Source of the DNA: UMGS1840 sp964537245
Lineage (GTDB): Bacteria > Bacillota > Clostridia > UMGS1840
Assembly: GCA_964537245.1 (NCBI GenBank)
Contig: CAZHZL010000028.1
Span: 1-32,074, forward strand
Length of the DNA stretch: 32,074 nucleotides
Reading direction: 5' to 3'
Part shown: positions 7,275-15,969 of the stretch, in pieces
How positions within the stretch are numbered: the stretch's first letter is position 1
Layout of the letters: the number at the start of each line of letters is the position of its first letter
Notes under the pieces: model-generated
Database searches by the model: none
What the model was told of the DNA's origin: nothing
The model's input: the letters and a program-made list of their open reading frames with translations, nothing else
Translations under genes and position numbers: made by a program

Positions 7275-9062
7275 ATGCTTGATAAGAAAAAAATAAAATG
7301 TGATTTATGCGTAATAGGCGGAGGAATGTCGGGACTTACAGCCGCAATATCAGCCGCAAGAGAAGGTTTAAAAGTTGTTCTTATGCACGAAAGACCTGTT
7401 TTGGGAGGAAACGCTTCTTCCGAAATCCGTATGTGGATATGCGGTGCACATGGAGAGGATAATCGTGAAACAGGAATAATTGAAGAAATTGAGCTTGAAA
7501 ATCTGTACAGAAATCCCACAAAGAGCTTTGCAATATGGGATACTGTTCTTTACGATTTTGTTTATCGTGAAAAAAACATAACTCTTCTTCTTAATTGCAC
7601 ATGTATGGACGCAGAATGTGAAAACGGAAGCTTTTCTTACGGAAGAAACACAAAAATCAAAACTGTAACAGGCTATCAGATGACAACGCAAAGCTTTTAT
7701 GAAGTAGAAGCAAAATACTTCTGCGACAGTTCAGGTGACAGCATTTTAGCACCGCTCTGCAATGCAGAGTTCCGCCTCGGAAGAGAAACTGATACAGAAT
7801 TTAACGAAGACACTTCAATAAAAGAAGCTGATACAATGACAATGGGAATGAGCTGTCTTATTCAGGGCAGAGAAACGAATAACGACATAAAATATACTCC
7901 TCCGAAATTTTCAACACCGCTTACAAAAAAGGATTTTGAAAACAGAAATCCCGACTTGAATAACGATACTGAAAACTTCTGGTATCTTGAGCTTGGCGGA
8001 AACAGAGACACAATAAAGGATACTGAAAATTTGCGCGATGAGCTTGTTGCTCTTGCCGCAGGAACATGGGACTACATAAAAAATTCGGGAGAATTTGACG
8101 CTTCAAAGTGGGACCTTGATTTTCTTGGATTTCTTCCCGGAAAAAGAGAATCGAGAAGAATGGTCGGTGAATATATAATTACACAAAGAGATATTTCCGA
8201 CGGAGTTGTTTTTCCTGATGAAATTGCATTCGGCGGCTGGCCGCTTGACGACCATTTTCCGGGCGGATTTTATCACAGAGGCGCTCCGAATACATATATC
8301 CCTACCCCTGCGCCCTACTCTATCCCATACAGAGCTTTATATTCAAAAAATGTTGAAAACCTGTTTTTTGCCGGAAGAAATATCAGCATGACTCATATGG
8401 CAATGAGCAGTATAAGAGTTATGGCGACCTGTTCGCTTTTAGGTGAAGCAGTTGGAAAAGCAGTTTCAATAGCTGTAAAAAAAGACTGTACGCCAAACGA
8501 TGTATATATAAATCATATTGATTACCTTCAGGAGCTTCTTTTAAACGAGGACTGTTTCTTACCTTCAAAGAAAAGAAAAATTTCTCCTTCATGTAAAGAA
8601 GCATTTTTAGAGGGGGCTTCGGATATAATAAGAAACACTGAAGACAGGATTCACGCTATTTATAATACAGATAAAAATACAGGAATATATAATGCACCAA
8701 AAAACATGCCTATAACATATACGCTGAAAAAAGAAGAAAATATATCGTCTGTTCATATAGTTTTTTCAAGCGACTTAAACCGTGAAAGCCTACAGGGCTC
8801 ACACTGTGAACGAACTCACGCAACAAGAGCAAATCAAAAATTATCTTCTCCGCAGATGCATATGCCCTTACCTCTTTGCAAAAGCTTTACTCTTATCGGC
8901 GAGCTGAAGGGTAAAAAAGAAACCATTTTAGAAGTTTCGGAAAACAAAAAGCGAGCATATCATATTCCTGTTAATAAAGCATATGATAAGCTTACATTAA
9001 TCCCCCATTGCAGTTGGGGTGAAAGCGATACAGTTCCCGTAATTTCTTTTGATTTTATATAA
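7275..9062 (+). CDS. FAD-dependent oxidoreductase (FAD_oxidored family), substrate unknown
   Basis: 595 aa, cytoplasmic, with AAGGAG upstream of the ATG at 7275. The N-terminus is a Rossmann dinucleotide fold: CVIGGGMSGLTAAISAARE (GGGMSG at 15-20), followed by the family block LGGNASSEIRMWICGAHG (43-60). Near residue 355-400 is the second FAD-contact region, NLFFAGRNISMTHMAMSSIR and LLGEAVGKAVSIA. The final ~150 residues form a beta-rich C-terminal domain. This family is repeatedly found beside carbohydrate-degradation genes in Firmicutes and Bacteroidetes, but I know of no firmly established substrate. It appears to be a single-gene transcript ending at the hairpin at 9077-9113. Likely target of the PocR-AraC regulator. 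Confidence 0.85.
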   Translation: MLDKKKIKCDLCVIGGGMSGLTAAISAAREGLKVVLMHERPVLGGNASSEIRMWICGAHGEDNRETGIIEEIELENLYRNPTKSFAIWDTVLYDFVYREKNITLLLNCTCMDAECENGSFSYGRNTKIKTVTGYQMTTQSFYEVEAKYFCDSSGDSILAPLCNAEFRLGRETDTEFNEDTSIKEADTMTMGMSCLIQGRETNNDIKYTPPKFSTPLTKKDFENRNPDLNNDTENFWYLELGGNRDTIKDTENLRDELVALAAGTWDYIKNSGEFDASKWDLDFLGFLPGKRESRRMVGEYIITQRDISDGVVFPDEIAFGGWPLDDHFPGGFYHRGAPNTYIPTPAPYSIPYRALYSKNVENLFFAGRNISMTHMAMSSIRVMATCSLLGEAVGKAVSIAVKKDCTPNDVYINHIDYLQELLLNEDCFLPSKKRKISPSCKEAFLEGASDIIRNTEDRIHAIYNTDKNTGIYNAPKNMPITYTLKKEENISSVHIVFSSDLNRESLQGSHCERTHATRANQKLSSPQMHMPLPLCKSFTLIGELKGKKETILEVSENKKRAYHIPVNKAYDKLTLIPHCSWGESDTVPVISFDFI

Positions 9063-9076
9063 TAAATAACTAAAAT

Positions 9077-9113
9077 GCAAAAAGGAGCCGTTATAAAAAA
9101 CGGCTCTTTTTGC
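9077..9113. terminator. Bidirectional terminator between the FAD oxidoreductase and SLH genes
   Basis: GCAAAAAGGAGCCGTT (9077-9092) pairs with AACGGCTCTTTTTGC (9099-9113), with one bulged G and a 6-nt loop. A and T runs flank the GC core on both sides, so it can serve both convergent genes. Confidence 0.85.
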
Positions 9114-9157
9114 GGGATTTTATATTTTAATTTTTTTTTTGCTTTTTGAAAAGCTTA

Positions 9158-11767
9158 TTATCTTACGATAATTACTTCCTGAACAACATCGTCATATACT
9201 CTTACTAAAACTTTTCTTGGGCTTAATTCGTCGTATTTCTGAATGTCACCTGCTGAAGCGATTGTAACAACATTTGAAGCTTTTGTTGTATCAACTGATA
9301 TAACCTTAGCGTTTGCGATTGAGAAGTTTTCAACTGCACCGTCATTTACAGAAACATTGATTGAAGAAGCAAATTTCTTTTCAACCTTACCGTAGTAAAG
9401 CTTCATATCTCCGTTTACGCTTGTAAATTCTGTGTCTTTGTTTGCAACCTCAAATAAAACTGTTACTTTATCTATTGCACCTGAAGAATTTGTTCTGAAC
9501 TGAATAACATCACCAACACCTAAAGCTTTTCCTTCTTCGTTTACTAAAACACCTGTTTCAGATGTTTCAAATGTTACCATTTCTCCGTTGTATGCAACAT
9601 ATACTTTATCAATCTTTTCGCCTTTTGAGTTTGTTGTAGATGTGATTTTGTTGATTACAGCTACCGGTGATTCAACATTTGCGATACCTGTTGAGTTTTT
9701 AACGAGAACAACTTTTGCGTTGAAATCTTCTGTCATATCAAATACTTCGATGTCATATTCACCGTCGTTTTCAAACATTGATTTGTTTTTGATTGCGTAA
9801 TCGTCCTCATCCTCTGCTGTTGCAGGAATGTCAAATACTAATGTGCTGTCTGTTATATTAACAAGTCCGAGCTTGCCTGAAGTTTTGTTGTATACAGCTT
9901 TTTGAGCCTCATAGTTTTTAACAAACTTATCTGTGTTTACAGTAAGCTTATCGTTCTTAGAAAGGTCCTCAGCTGTGTTAATTCTTATAATTTCTCCGTC
10001 TGAGTTTACTTCGTAGGTGATAATCTGTTTTTTAACTGAGCCGTTTTCTTTAAGCTTAGAAAGAACCTCTGAAGCCTCAAATCTCTGAGTACCGTTGTAT
10101 CTTACCTTTTCAGTTGTCTGAAGTACCTTTACAGTACCGTCTTTTGTGAATACTTTAAGCTTGATATAGCTGTTCATATCTGTTGAATCTGTTGCGTTTA
10201 TAAGGTACGCATAGTTTTCAGATAATGTTGCGTTTGCGTCAACTGCCGCAATTCTGCCCATAATATCAAGGTAGAACACACCTGTGTCGTCAAGCTTTAA
10301 GGTGTTGTCGTAGTTGTCTGCAAGCTTGTAGAAGTTACCTGCGATTTTATATTCATCGCCTTCAATTTCTTCAACCTTACCTTCGATTGCGTTTTCGATA
10401 ACTGTTGCTATTACAACGCCCTCTTCAACTGAGCCGAGGTATGAGATAACCTGCCATTCTTTAAGGTCATCGAAGCTTACTTCATTTCCGTTTGCGTCCT
10501 GTAAAACGAACTTGAGGCTTGAATTATCCGGGTCGAGCTGTAATGATTTATTGCCGTATTTGTCTGAGATTGTATAAGAAAGCTTACTTGTTGATTCAAC
10601 AACGAGGTTTTTGTATTCGTTTACGAAAATAATGTCGTATACGCCGTTTGTGTCAACATCGAGAAGAGCAACCTCACCGTGTAATTCACCGTTTCCTTTG
10701 ATTAAAGAAGCGTCAAAATCTTTTGCGATACCGTTATATATCATAATTACATCGTCAGAATACTTTTCTGATTTTGTGTTTGAATCTGTATCTTTGTTTT
10801 TCCAGTAGTTGATTTTTCCGTCGCCTACTGAGTGAATATTTTCACCGTCGATAACCATTGTTTCGTTTTTACCGGCTTCACTCTGAGCAAGTATAACTAT
10901 ATCTTCGTTTTTGTCGTTGTTCTGAAGATAGTATGTTACCTGATGTCCAAGTAAGTTCTGAGTGTTGTCGTCTGTTGTTTTGTAAACTGTATTATCAATC
11001 TGAATTGTGTCTTTTTCCAAACCGTTTGCACTCTTAAGACCTGTGAAATAGTTTGCTGTAACCTGTCCTGAAAGCTTTTTAGTATCAAGATACTGCTCTA
11101 AGATTGTTTTGTCTGTTATTTCAAAGTTTGTATTTGTACCAAAGCCTGTCTGTTCCATCATGCCGATTGTAAGAGTGTTGTTCGCCATGATTGCAGTTGT
11201 ACCTCTTGAGATTGTGCTTGTTGCTGTTCCTGTTGCGTTTTTAGTAAATGAATACTGGTTTGCAACAGATAAATAACCCTGTGGATATCCGCCTTTTGAC
11301 TGAGCTGCCGGCTCATAGCCTGCAAGACGAACGAATACTGTTACAGCTTCCTGATATGTGATATAATCTTCAGGTCTGTAATCGCCTGTCGGGTCACCTT
11401 CAACTATCCCCTGGTCATGAGCAACATTGATATATCCGTTTGCCCAGTAATCAGTTGTAAGGTCGTTGAAGATTATTGTGTTTTTTGCTGACTCTGCTGA
11501 ATCCTCAAGCCCAAGCATATGAACTGCGATTTTTGCAAATTCTGATCTTTTAAGACCGTCTTCCACTCTGAAGCTTCCGTCAGGGTCACCAATCATAATG
11601 CCCAATGCACCGAGAATTTCTGCTGATTCTTCATACTTTGTTCCTCTTAAGCTGTTATCAATTTCAAAGGCAAAAGCCTGTGAAGCAAATGAGAATACCA
11701 TTGTAAAGCTCATAAGCATGCTTAAGATTTTTCTGAAGCTTTTAGAATTTTTAAAATTCTTTGCCAT
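9158..11767 (-). CDS. Large secreted S-layer homology (SLH) domain protein
   Basis: 869 aa with a strong GGAGG upstream of the ATG. A classic signal peptide (KILSMLMSFTMVFSFASQAFA) would be cut after Ala33. SLH repeats follow: ~44-88 (ILGALGIMIGDPDGSFR, LKRSEFAKIAVHMLG), ~99-151 (DYWANGYINVAHDQGIVEGD, YITYQEAVTVFVRLAG) and a weaker third at ~158-200. SLH modules bind pyruvylated secondary wall polymer, so the protein is displayed on the surface. The remaining ~650 residues are beta-rich, Asp/Thr/Asn-rich repeats of unknown type with no recognised catalytic motif, and I see no cysteine. Together with the strong promoter and long leader this fits an abundant S-layer or envelope structural protein. 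Confidence 0.9.
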   Translation of the reverse strand: MAKNFKNSKSFRKILSMLMSFTMVFSFASQAFAFEIDNSLRGTKYEESAEILGALGIMIGDPDGSFRVEDGLKRSEFAKIAVHMLGLEDSAESAKNTIIFNDLTTDYWANGYINVAHDQGIVEGDPTGDYRPEDYITYQEAVTVFVRLAGYEPAAQSKGGYPQGYLSVANQYSFTKNATGTATSTISRGTTAIMANNTLTIGMMEQTGFGTNTNFEITDKTILEQYLDTKKLSGQVTANYFTGLKSANGLEKDTIQIDNTVYKTTDDNTQNLLGHQVTYYLQNNDKNEDIVILAQSEAGKNETMVIDGENIHSVGDGKINYWKNKDTDSNTKSEKYSDDVIMIYNGIAKDFDASLIKGNGELHGEVALLDVDTNGVYDIIFVNEYKNLVVESTSKLSYTISDKYGNKSLQLDPDNSSLKFVLQDANGNEVSFDDLKEWQVISYLGSVEEGVVIATVIENAIEGKVEEIEGDEYKIAGNFYKLADNYDNTLKLDDTGVFYLDIMGRIAAVDANATLSENYAYLINATDSTDMNSYIKLKVFTKDGTVKVLQTTEKVRYNGTQRFEASEVLSKLKENGSVKKQIITYEVNSDGEIIRINTAEDLSKNDKLTVNTDKFVKNYEAQKAVYNKTSGKLGLVNITDSTLVFDIPATAEDEDDYAIKNKSMFENDGEYDIEVFDMTEDFNAKVVLVKNSTGIANVESPVAVINKITSTTNSKGEKIDKVYVAYNGEMVTFETSETGVLVNEEGKALGVGDVIQFRTNSSGAIDKVTVLFEVANKDTEFTSVNGDMKLYYGKVEKKFASSINVSVNDGAVENFSIANAKVISVDTTKASNVVTIASAGDIQKYDELSPRKVLVRVYDDVVQEVIIVR

Positions 11768-11803
11768 TCTTTCTTCCTCCGTTTTAAAAATTTTTATAAA
11801 AAT

Positions 11804-11895
11804 GGTTACATATTAAAATGCATAAATCAAAGAATTAAAAATATGCAAATTAATATGTAACCGCCACGGAGAAAAATATGTAACCATTTGTGGTT
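11804..11895 (-). promoter_or_regulatory. Structured leader of the SLH gene with two alternative hairpins
   Basis: In the leader (minus strand) a GGTTACATATT element occurs twice (ending at 11875 and 11852) and its complement once (11804-11814). The complement can pair either with copy 1 (AAATGGTTACATATT, 15 perfect bp) or with copy 2 extended to 21 nt (11842-11862 against 11804-11824, about 18 of 21 paired). These pairings exclude each other. A small hairpin, AACCA-TTTG-TGGTT (11882-11895), precedes them. Confidence 0.55.
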
Positions 11896-11923
11896 TTCTG
11901 TCGTTGTCCTTACCACGTTTTTA

Positions 11924-11952
11924 AGTTTATCATAAATTATTCAAAAAATCAA
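11924..11952 (-). promoter_or_regulatory. Promoter of the SLH protein gene
   Basis: On the minus strand, TTGATT (11947-11952), a 17-bp spacer and TAAACT (11924-11929) preceded by TG-A (extended -10). It implies a leader of about 150 nt, long for this genome. Confidence 0.7.
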
Positions 11953-11990
11953 TACAAAAATTTTTCCAATTTTAAAATTTTTTTAAATAT

Positions 11991-12026
11991 AAAAAAAGGT
12001 TGTTTTACCGATACAGTAAAACAACC
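11991..12026 (-). terminator. Terminator of the phosphofructokinase gene
   Basis: GGTTGTTTTAC (11998-12008) pairs with GTAAAACAACC (12016-12026) around a 7-nt loop, followed leftward by seven T in the transcript sense (11991-11997). Confidence 0.9.
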
Positions 12027-12049
12027 CCTGTTTTTTTCTTTTATATTAA

Positions 12050-13141
12050 TCAGTCACCGAAGCAGATACCAATTGATTTAGCCGCTTCAACAAGCTCACC
12101 GTTAGGGTCAACAGCCTTGTTTGCACCAATAACATCCTCCAAAGAAGCATAGCTCATCTGATTGTCCTTTAAGCAAACCATATTGCCGAATTTGCCTGCA
12201 ACTGCAAGCTCAACAGCAGCGTAACCGTACCTTGTTGAAAGAATTCTGTCAGCAGCAGACGGTGTACCGCCTCTCTGAATATGACCGAGAACAGTTGCTC
12301 TTGCTTCCAAGCCTACCATATTTTCAAGGTCTTCTGCAACCTTAGCAGCAATACCTCCGAGACGGATTGGGTCAGGGCTTCCTTCAACAACCTTCATAAC
12401 ACTTACTTCGCCTGTTATTGATTTTGCGCCTTCTGCAACAGCAATAACAGAAAATTCCTTACCTTCTGCAATTCTGTTTCTTATATGGTCAGCAACTTTA
12501 TTTATATCATAAGGGATTTCAGGAATAAGAATTGCGTCAGCGCCTCCTGCAATACCTGATGACAAGCCCAAAAAGCCTGCGTATCTTCCCATAATTTCAA
12601 CAGTGATAATTCTGTGATGAGATTCAGCAGTTGTATGAATTCTGTCCATACATTCAGCCGCAACACCTACTGCAGTATCAAAACCGAAGGTAGTATCGGT
12701 AGATGATAAATCATTGTCGATAGTTTTCGGAACACCGATTACCGGAACGCCGAGTCTTGAAAAATCACGACCGCTTGTAAGAGTGCCGTCGCCTCCGATA
12801 ATAATCATAGCGTCGATGTTGTTTTTCTTTATATTTTCAACTCCAACATGGGAAACATTCTTTTTAACCATATTTCCGTTTTCATCGGGAACGAGATAGT
12901 CAAAAAGGTTGTCCTTATTTGAACTGAAAAGGATAGTTCCGCCTCTGTGAAGAATACCTGATGTATTTTCCAAAGTAAGCTCTATTGTTTCATTATTATA
13001 AAGACCTTTATATCCGTTTTTGAATCCGACAACGGACATACCGTATTTCCCTATTGCAGTTTTTACAACAGCTCTTATAACCGGATTAAGACCCGGACAA
13101 TCTCCGCCGCCGGTTAAAATACCTATTCTTTTAATTGCCAT
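12050..13141 (-). CDS. pfkA: 6-phosphofructokinase, mixed ATP/PPi-type clade
   Basis: Phosphorylates fructose-6-phosphate to fructose-1,6-bisphosphate in glycolysis. 363 aa from the ATG at 13141 (MAIKRIGILTGGGDCPGLN), which has AGAGG 9 nt upstream; the ATG at 13147 would be only 3 nt from that SD. Family motifs: ILTGGGDCPGLNPVIR, IIGGDGTLTSG, PKTIDNDL, EIMGRYAGFLGL, LGHIQRGGTPSAADR. The residue pair that separates donors is mixed: Gly119 in GGDG is typical of ATP enzymes, Lys139 in PKTIDND is typical of PPi enzymes. Such proteins fall in the 'PFK_mixed' group, so the phosphate donor cannot be decided from sequence. Monocistronic, with its own promoter and terminator. Confidence 0.93.
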   Translation of the reverse strand: MAIKRIGILTGGGDCPGLNPVIRAVVKTAIGKYGMSVVGFKNGYKGLYNNETIELTLENTSGILHRGGTILFSSNKDNLFDYLVPDENGNMVKKNVSHVGVENIKKNNIDAMIIIGGDGTLTSGRDFSRLGVPVIGVPKTIDNDLSSTDTTFGFDTAVGVAAECMDRIHTTAESHHRIITVEIMGRYAGFLGLSSGIAGGADAILIPEIPYDINKVADHIRNRIAEGKEFSVIAVAEGAKSITGEVSVMKVVEGSPDPIRLGGIAAKVAEDLENMVGLEARATVLGHIQRGGTPSAADRILSTRYGYAAVELAVAGKFGNMVCLKDNQMSYASLEDVIGANKAVDPNGELVEAAKSIGICFGD

Positions 13142-13199
13142 TTTCATTTACCTCTGTTTCTCTATTATTAAAAATTTACATAATATTACTATTTATCAT

Positions 13200-13228
13200 A
13201 TTTTACATTATTTTCATAAAAAAATCAA
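13200..13228 (-). promoter_or_regulatory. Promoter of the phosphofructokinase gene
   Basis: Minus strand TTGATT (13223-13228), 17-bp spacer, TAAAAT (13200-13205). The start of transcription is about 55 nt before the ATG. Confidence 0.65.
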
Positions 13229-13333
13229 GTACTTTTGATAAAAAAATAATAAAAATTCATTATATATGCATATTTTTATAAAAATACTGAAAAATGTAGT
13301 TGTATTGTAATATGTTTTTTTGTAAAAAAACTG

Positions 13334-13362
13334 TTGACATAACCTCCAAAATATTATAAAAT
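13334..13362 (+). promoter_or_regulatory. Promoter of the tex-mrnC operon
   Basis: Perfect TTGACA (13334-13339), 17-bp spacer, TAAAAT (13357-13362). The leader is about 25 nt and carries GGAGG before the ATG at 13395. Confidence 0.8.
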
Positions 13363-13394
13363 GTTATTATAGAGATTTTGGAGGAAATTAAAGA

Positions 13395-15545
13395 ATGGAC
13401 TTTATTAAAATTTTATCACAGGAATTTAATATTAACGAAAAATATGTTAAAAATATTATTACACTTATTGAAGAAAAAAATACTATACCTTTTATTGCCC
13501 GTTACCGTAAAGAGCTTACAGGCTCATGTGACGACCAGGTTTTAAGAGAGCTTAATGACAGGCTTACATATCTTACCAATCTTGAGGAACGAAAAAACGA
13601 GGTCATAAACAGCATTACGGAGCGGGAAAAAATGACTGACGAGATAATGAAGGCTATTGACGAAGCGCTTACCTTAAGCGCTGTTGAAGATATTTACAGA
13701 CCGTTTAAGCAGAAAAAGAAAACAAGAGCTTCCGTTGCAAAGCAACGAGGTCTTGAGCCGCTTTATGATATTATGGTTGCACAGGCTGATAAAACAGGCG
13801 ATGTCAACGATTTTGCAAAGAATTTTATCACAGACAAGGTGCCTGACTGCGAAAGCGCGTTAAACGGTGCTATGGATATTTTGGCAGAAGCTGTAAGCGA
13901 TGACGCAAATGCAAGAAAAGAAATTAAAGAAATTTTCTCAAAAACAGGACTTCTTACCTCTCTTGCAAAGGATAAGGAAAAAGAATCCGTATATGAAATG
14001 TACTACGAATATTCGGAAAGCATTTCAAAAATTCCGTCGCACAGAATACTGGCAATAAACAGAGGCGAAAAGGAAGAATTTTTGAAGGTAAATATTGTAG
14101 TTTGTGAAGAGGCTTGTGTAAATGCACTTGAAAAAATGTATTTAAAGCCCGGTTCAATTTGGGATGAATATATTAAAAGCGCTGTTTCGGACAGCTATAA
14201 AAGACTCATTGAACCCTCAGTTGAAAGAGAATTCCGTTCACTTCTTACCGATAATGCTCACGAACAGGCAATGAAGGTCTTCTCTCTTAATTTAAAAGCG
14301 CTTCTTATGCAGCCGCCGATAAAAGGAAAAACTGTGCTTGCGCTTGACCCTGCTTACAGAACAGGCTGTAAAACCGCTGTATGCGACAAAACAGGAAAGG
14401 TACTTGATACTGCAGTTGTGTATCCTACTCCTCCTCAAAGCAAAATTGAAGAAGCAAAAAAGGTTATAAAAGCACTTATCGAAAAGCATAATGTTGAAAT
14501 TATATCAATAGGAAATGGTACTGCCTCAAAAGAAACCGAAATGTTTGTTGCAGAGCTTTTAAGAGAAATTCCGAACAAGGTTTCGTATATGGTTGTTTCT
14601 GAAGCAGGTGCTTCTGTATACAGCGCATCAAAGCTTGCCGCAAAAGAATTCCCGCAGTTTGATGTTTCATTAAGAAGCGCAGTATCAATCGGAAGAAGAT
14701 TGCAGGACCCGCTTTCTGAGCTTGTAAAAATCGACCCGAAGGCTGTCGGTGTGGGACAGTATCAGCATGATATGCCGCAGACCCGTCTTGCAGAAAACTT
14801 AGGTGGAGTTGTCGAAGACTGCGTTAACAAGGTCGGAGTTGACCTGAATACTGCTTCTCCGTCACTTTTATCTTATGTTGCAGGACTTAGTGCATCGGTT
14901 GCACAGAATATAGTTACATATCGTGAAGAAAACGGCGCATTTACCGAAAGAGCACAGCTTTTGAAGGTCCCGAAATTAGGACCGAAGGCATATACACAGT
15001 GCGCAGGCTTTTTAAGAATATCTGAAGGAAAAAATATTCTTGATAACACAGGAGTTCACCCCGAAAGCTACGAGGCATGTGAAAAAATGCTTGAGCTTTT
15101 GGGATATACGAAAGAAGATATAAAAGAAGGAAACGCTACCCTTTTATTTGAAAAAATAAAGCTTAAAGGTGAAAATAAGCTGGCAGATGAAATCGGAATA
15201 GGCGTTCCGACATTACATGATATCATAAACGAGCTTAAAAAACCGGGACGCGATATCAGAGACGAGCTTCCGCCTCCTCTTTTGCGCTCAGACATACTTG
15301 ACATAAAGGATTTGAAGGAAGGCATGGAAATAACAGGAACAGTCAGAAATGTTGTTGATTTCGGTGCATTTGTGGATATCGGAGTTCATCATGACGGTCT
15401 TGTTCACATATCACAGATTTCAAATAAATATATCCGACATCCTTCCGAAGCGTTAAAGGTCGGACAGATTGTAAAAACAAAAGTTCTTTCCGTTGACGAA
15501 AAAACTCACAAAATTTCACTTACCCTGAAGGGAGTTAATAATTAA
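13395..15545 (+). CDS. tex: Tex family RNA-binding transcription accessory protein
   Basis: 716 aa, cytoplasmic nucleic-acid-binding protein; in other bacteria Tex affects transcription and RNA handling. Order of domains: Tex N-terminal helical region (1-~190, with TIPFIARYRKELTG), a YqgF/RNase H-like domain (~320-455, TVLALDPAYRTGCKTAVCD), helix-hairpin-helix region (~490-560, VGQYQHDMPQTRL, DLNTASPSLLSYVAGLS) and a C-terminal S1 domain (~635-713, GMEITGTVRNVVDFGAFVDI, DGLVHISQIS). GGAGG precedes the ATG. Its stop overlaps the next start by one base (TAATG), so it is coupled to mrnC. Length and order are typical of the family. Confidence 0.96.
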   Translation: MDFIKILSQEFNINEKYVKNIITLIEEKNTIPFIARYRKELTGSCDDQVLRELNDRLTYLTNLEERKNEVINSITEREKMTDEIMKAIDEALTLSAVEDIYRPFKQKKKTRASVAKQRGLEPLYDIMVAQADKTGDVNDFAKNFITDKVPDCESALNGAMDILAEAVSDDANARKEIKEIFSKTGLLTSLAKDKEKESVYEMYYEYSESISKIPSHRILAINRGEKEEFLKVNIVVCEEACVNALEKMYLKPGSIWDEYIKSAVSDSYKRLIEPSVEREFRSLLTDNAHEQAMKVFSLNLKALLMQPPIKGKTVLALDPAYRTGCKTAVCDKTGKVLDTAVVYPTPPQSKIEEAKKVIKALIEKHNVEIISIGNGTASKETEMFVAELLREIPNKVSYMVVSEAGASVYSASKLAAKEFPQFDVSLRSAVSIGRRLQDPLSELVKIDPKAVGVGQYQHDMPQTRLAENLGGVVEDCVNKVGVDLNTASPSLLSYVAGLSASVAQNIVTYREENGAFTERAQLLKVPKLGPKAYTQCAGFLRISEGKNILDNTGVHPESYEACEKMLELLGYTKEDIKEGNATLLFEKIKLKGENKLADEIGIGVPTLHDIINELKKPGRDIRDELPPPLLRSDILDIKDLKEGMEITGTVRNVVDFGAFVDIGVHHDGLVHISQISNKYIRHPSEALKVGQIVKTKVLSVDEKTHKISLTLKGVNN

Positions 15546-15964
15546 TGTCAGAAAAAATAGACGCACACAGAATATATTCATCGCTTTCTTTAGCTTACAT
15601 GGGCGACGCGGTATATGAGGCTTTTATCCGTGCAAAGCTTTTGGAAAACGGAGATATGAGAGTTAAGGATTTACACAAAAAAGCAAAAAATTATGTAAGT
15701 GCAAAAGCACAATATCTTATTTTTCAAAAGCTGGAAGAACATCTGACCGAGGAAGAGCTTAATGTTTACAAAAGAGGACGAAATACAAAGGTTCATACAA
15801 TAGCAAAAAATGCAAATGCGAACGAATATCATGTGGCAACAGGTCTGGAAGCTTTAATAGGCTATCTTTATTTGTCAAAGAATATGCAAAGACTTGAAGA
15901 AATACTAAAAAAATGTCATGACATAGCAAGCAACATCATAGAAGAAGCAAAATCGAAGGAGTAA
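15545..15964 (+). CDS. mrnC: Mini-ribonuclease III (MrnC)
   Basis: 139 aa RNase III catalytic domain without a dsRNA-binding domain. In Bacillus the enzyme matures 23S rRNA. The RNase III signature appears as LSLAYMGDAVYEAFIR (catalytic Asp22), then KRGRN, and GLEALIGYLYLS carries the second acidic residue. Start overlaps the tex stop by 1 nt. In many Firmicutes mrnC follows cysS, so linkage to tex is a less usual arrangement. Confidence 0.93.
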   Translation: MSEKIDAHRIYSSLSLAYMGDAVYEAFIRAKLLENGDMRVKDLHKKAKNYVSAKAQYLIFQKLEEHLTEEELNVYKRGRNTKVHTIAKNANANEYHVATGLEALIGYLYLSKNMQRLEEILKKCHDIASNIIEEAKSKE

Positions 15965-15969
15965 CAGAT

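Noticed and set aside
9141..9154. GCTTTTTGAAAAGC hairpin after the SLH gene as a second terminator
   Set aside because: On the transcribed strand it is followed by an A run, not a T run, and the hairpin at 9077-9113 already explains termination.
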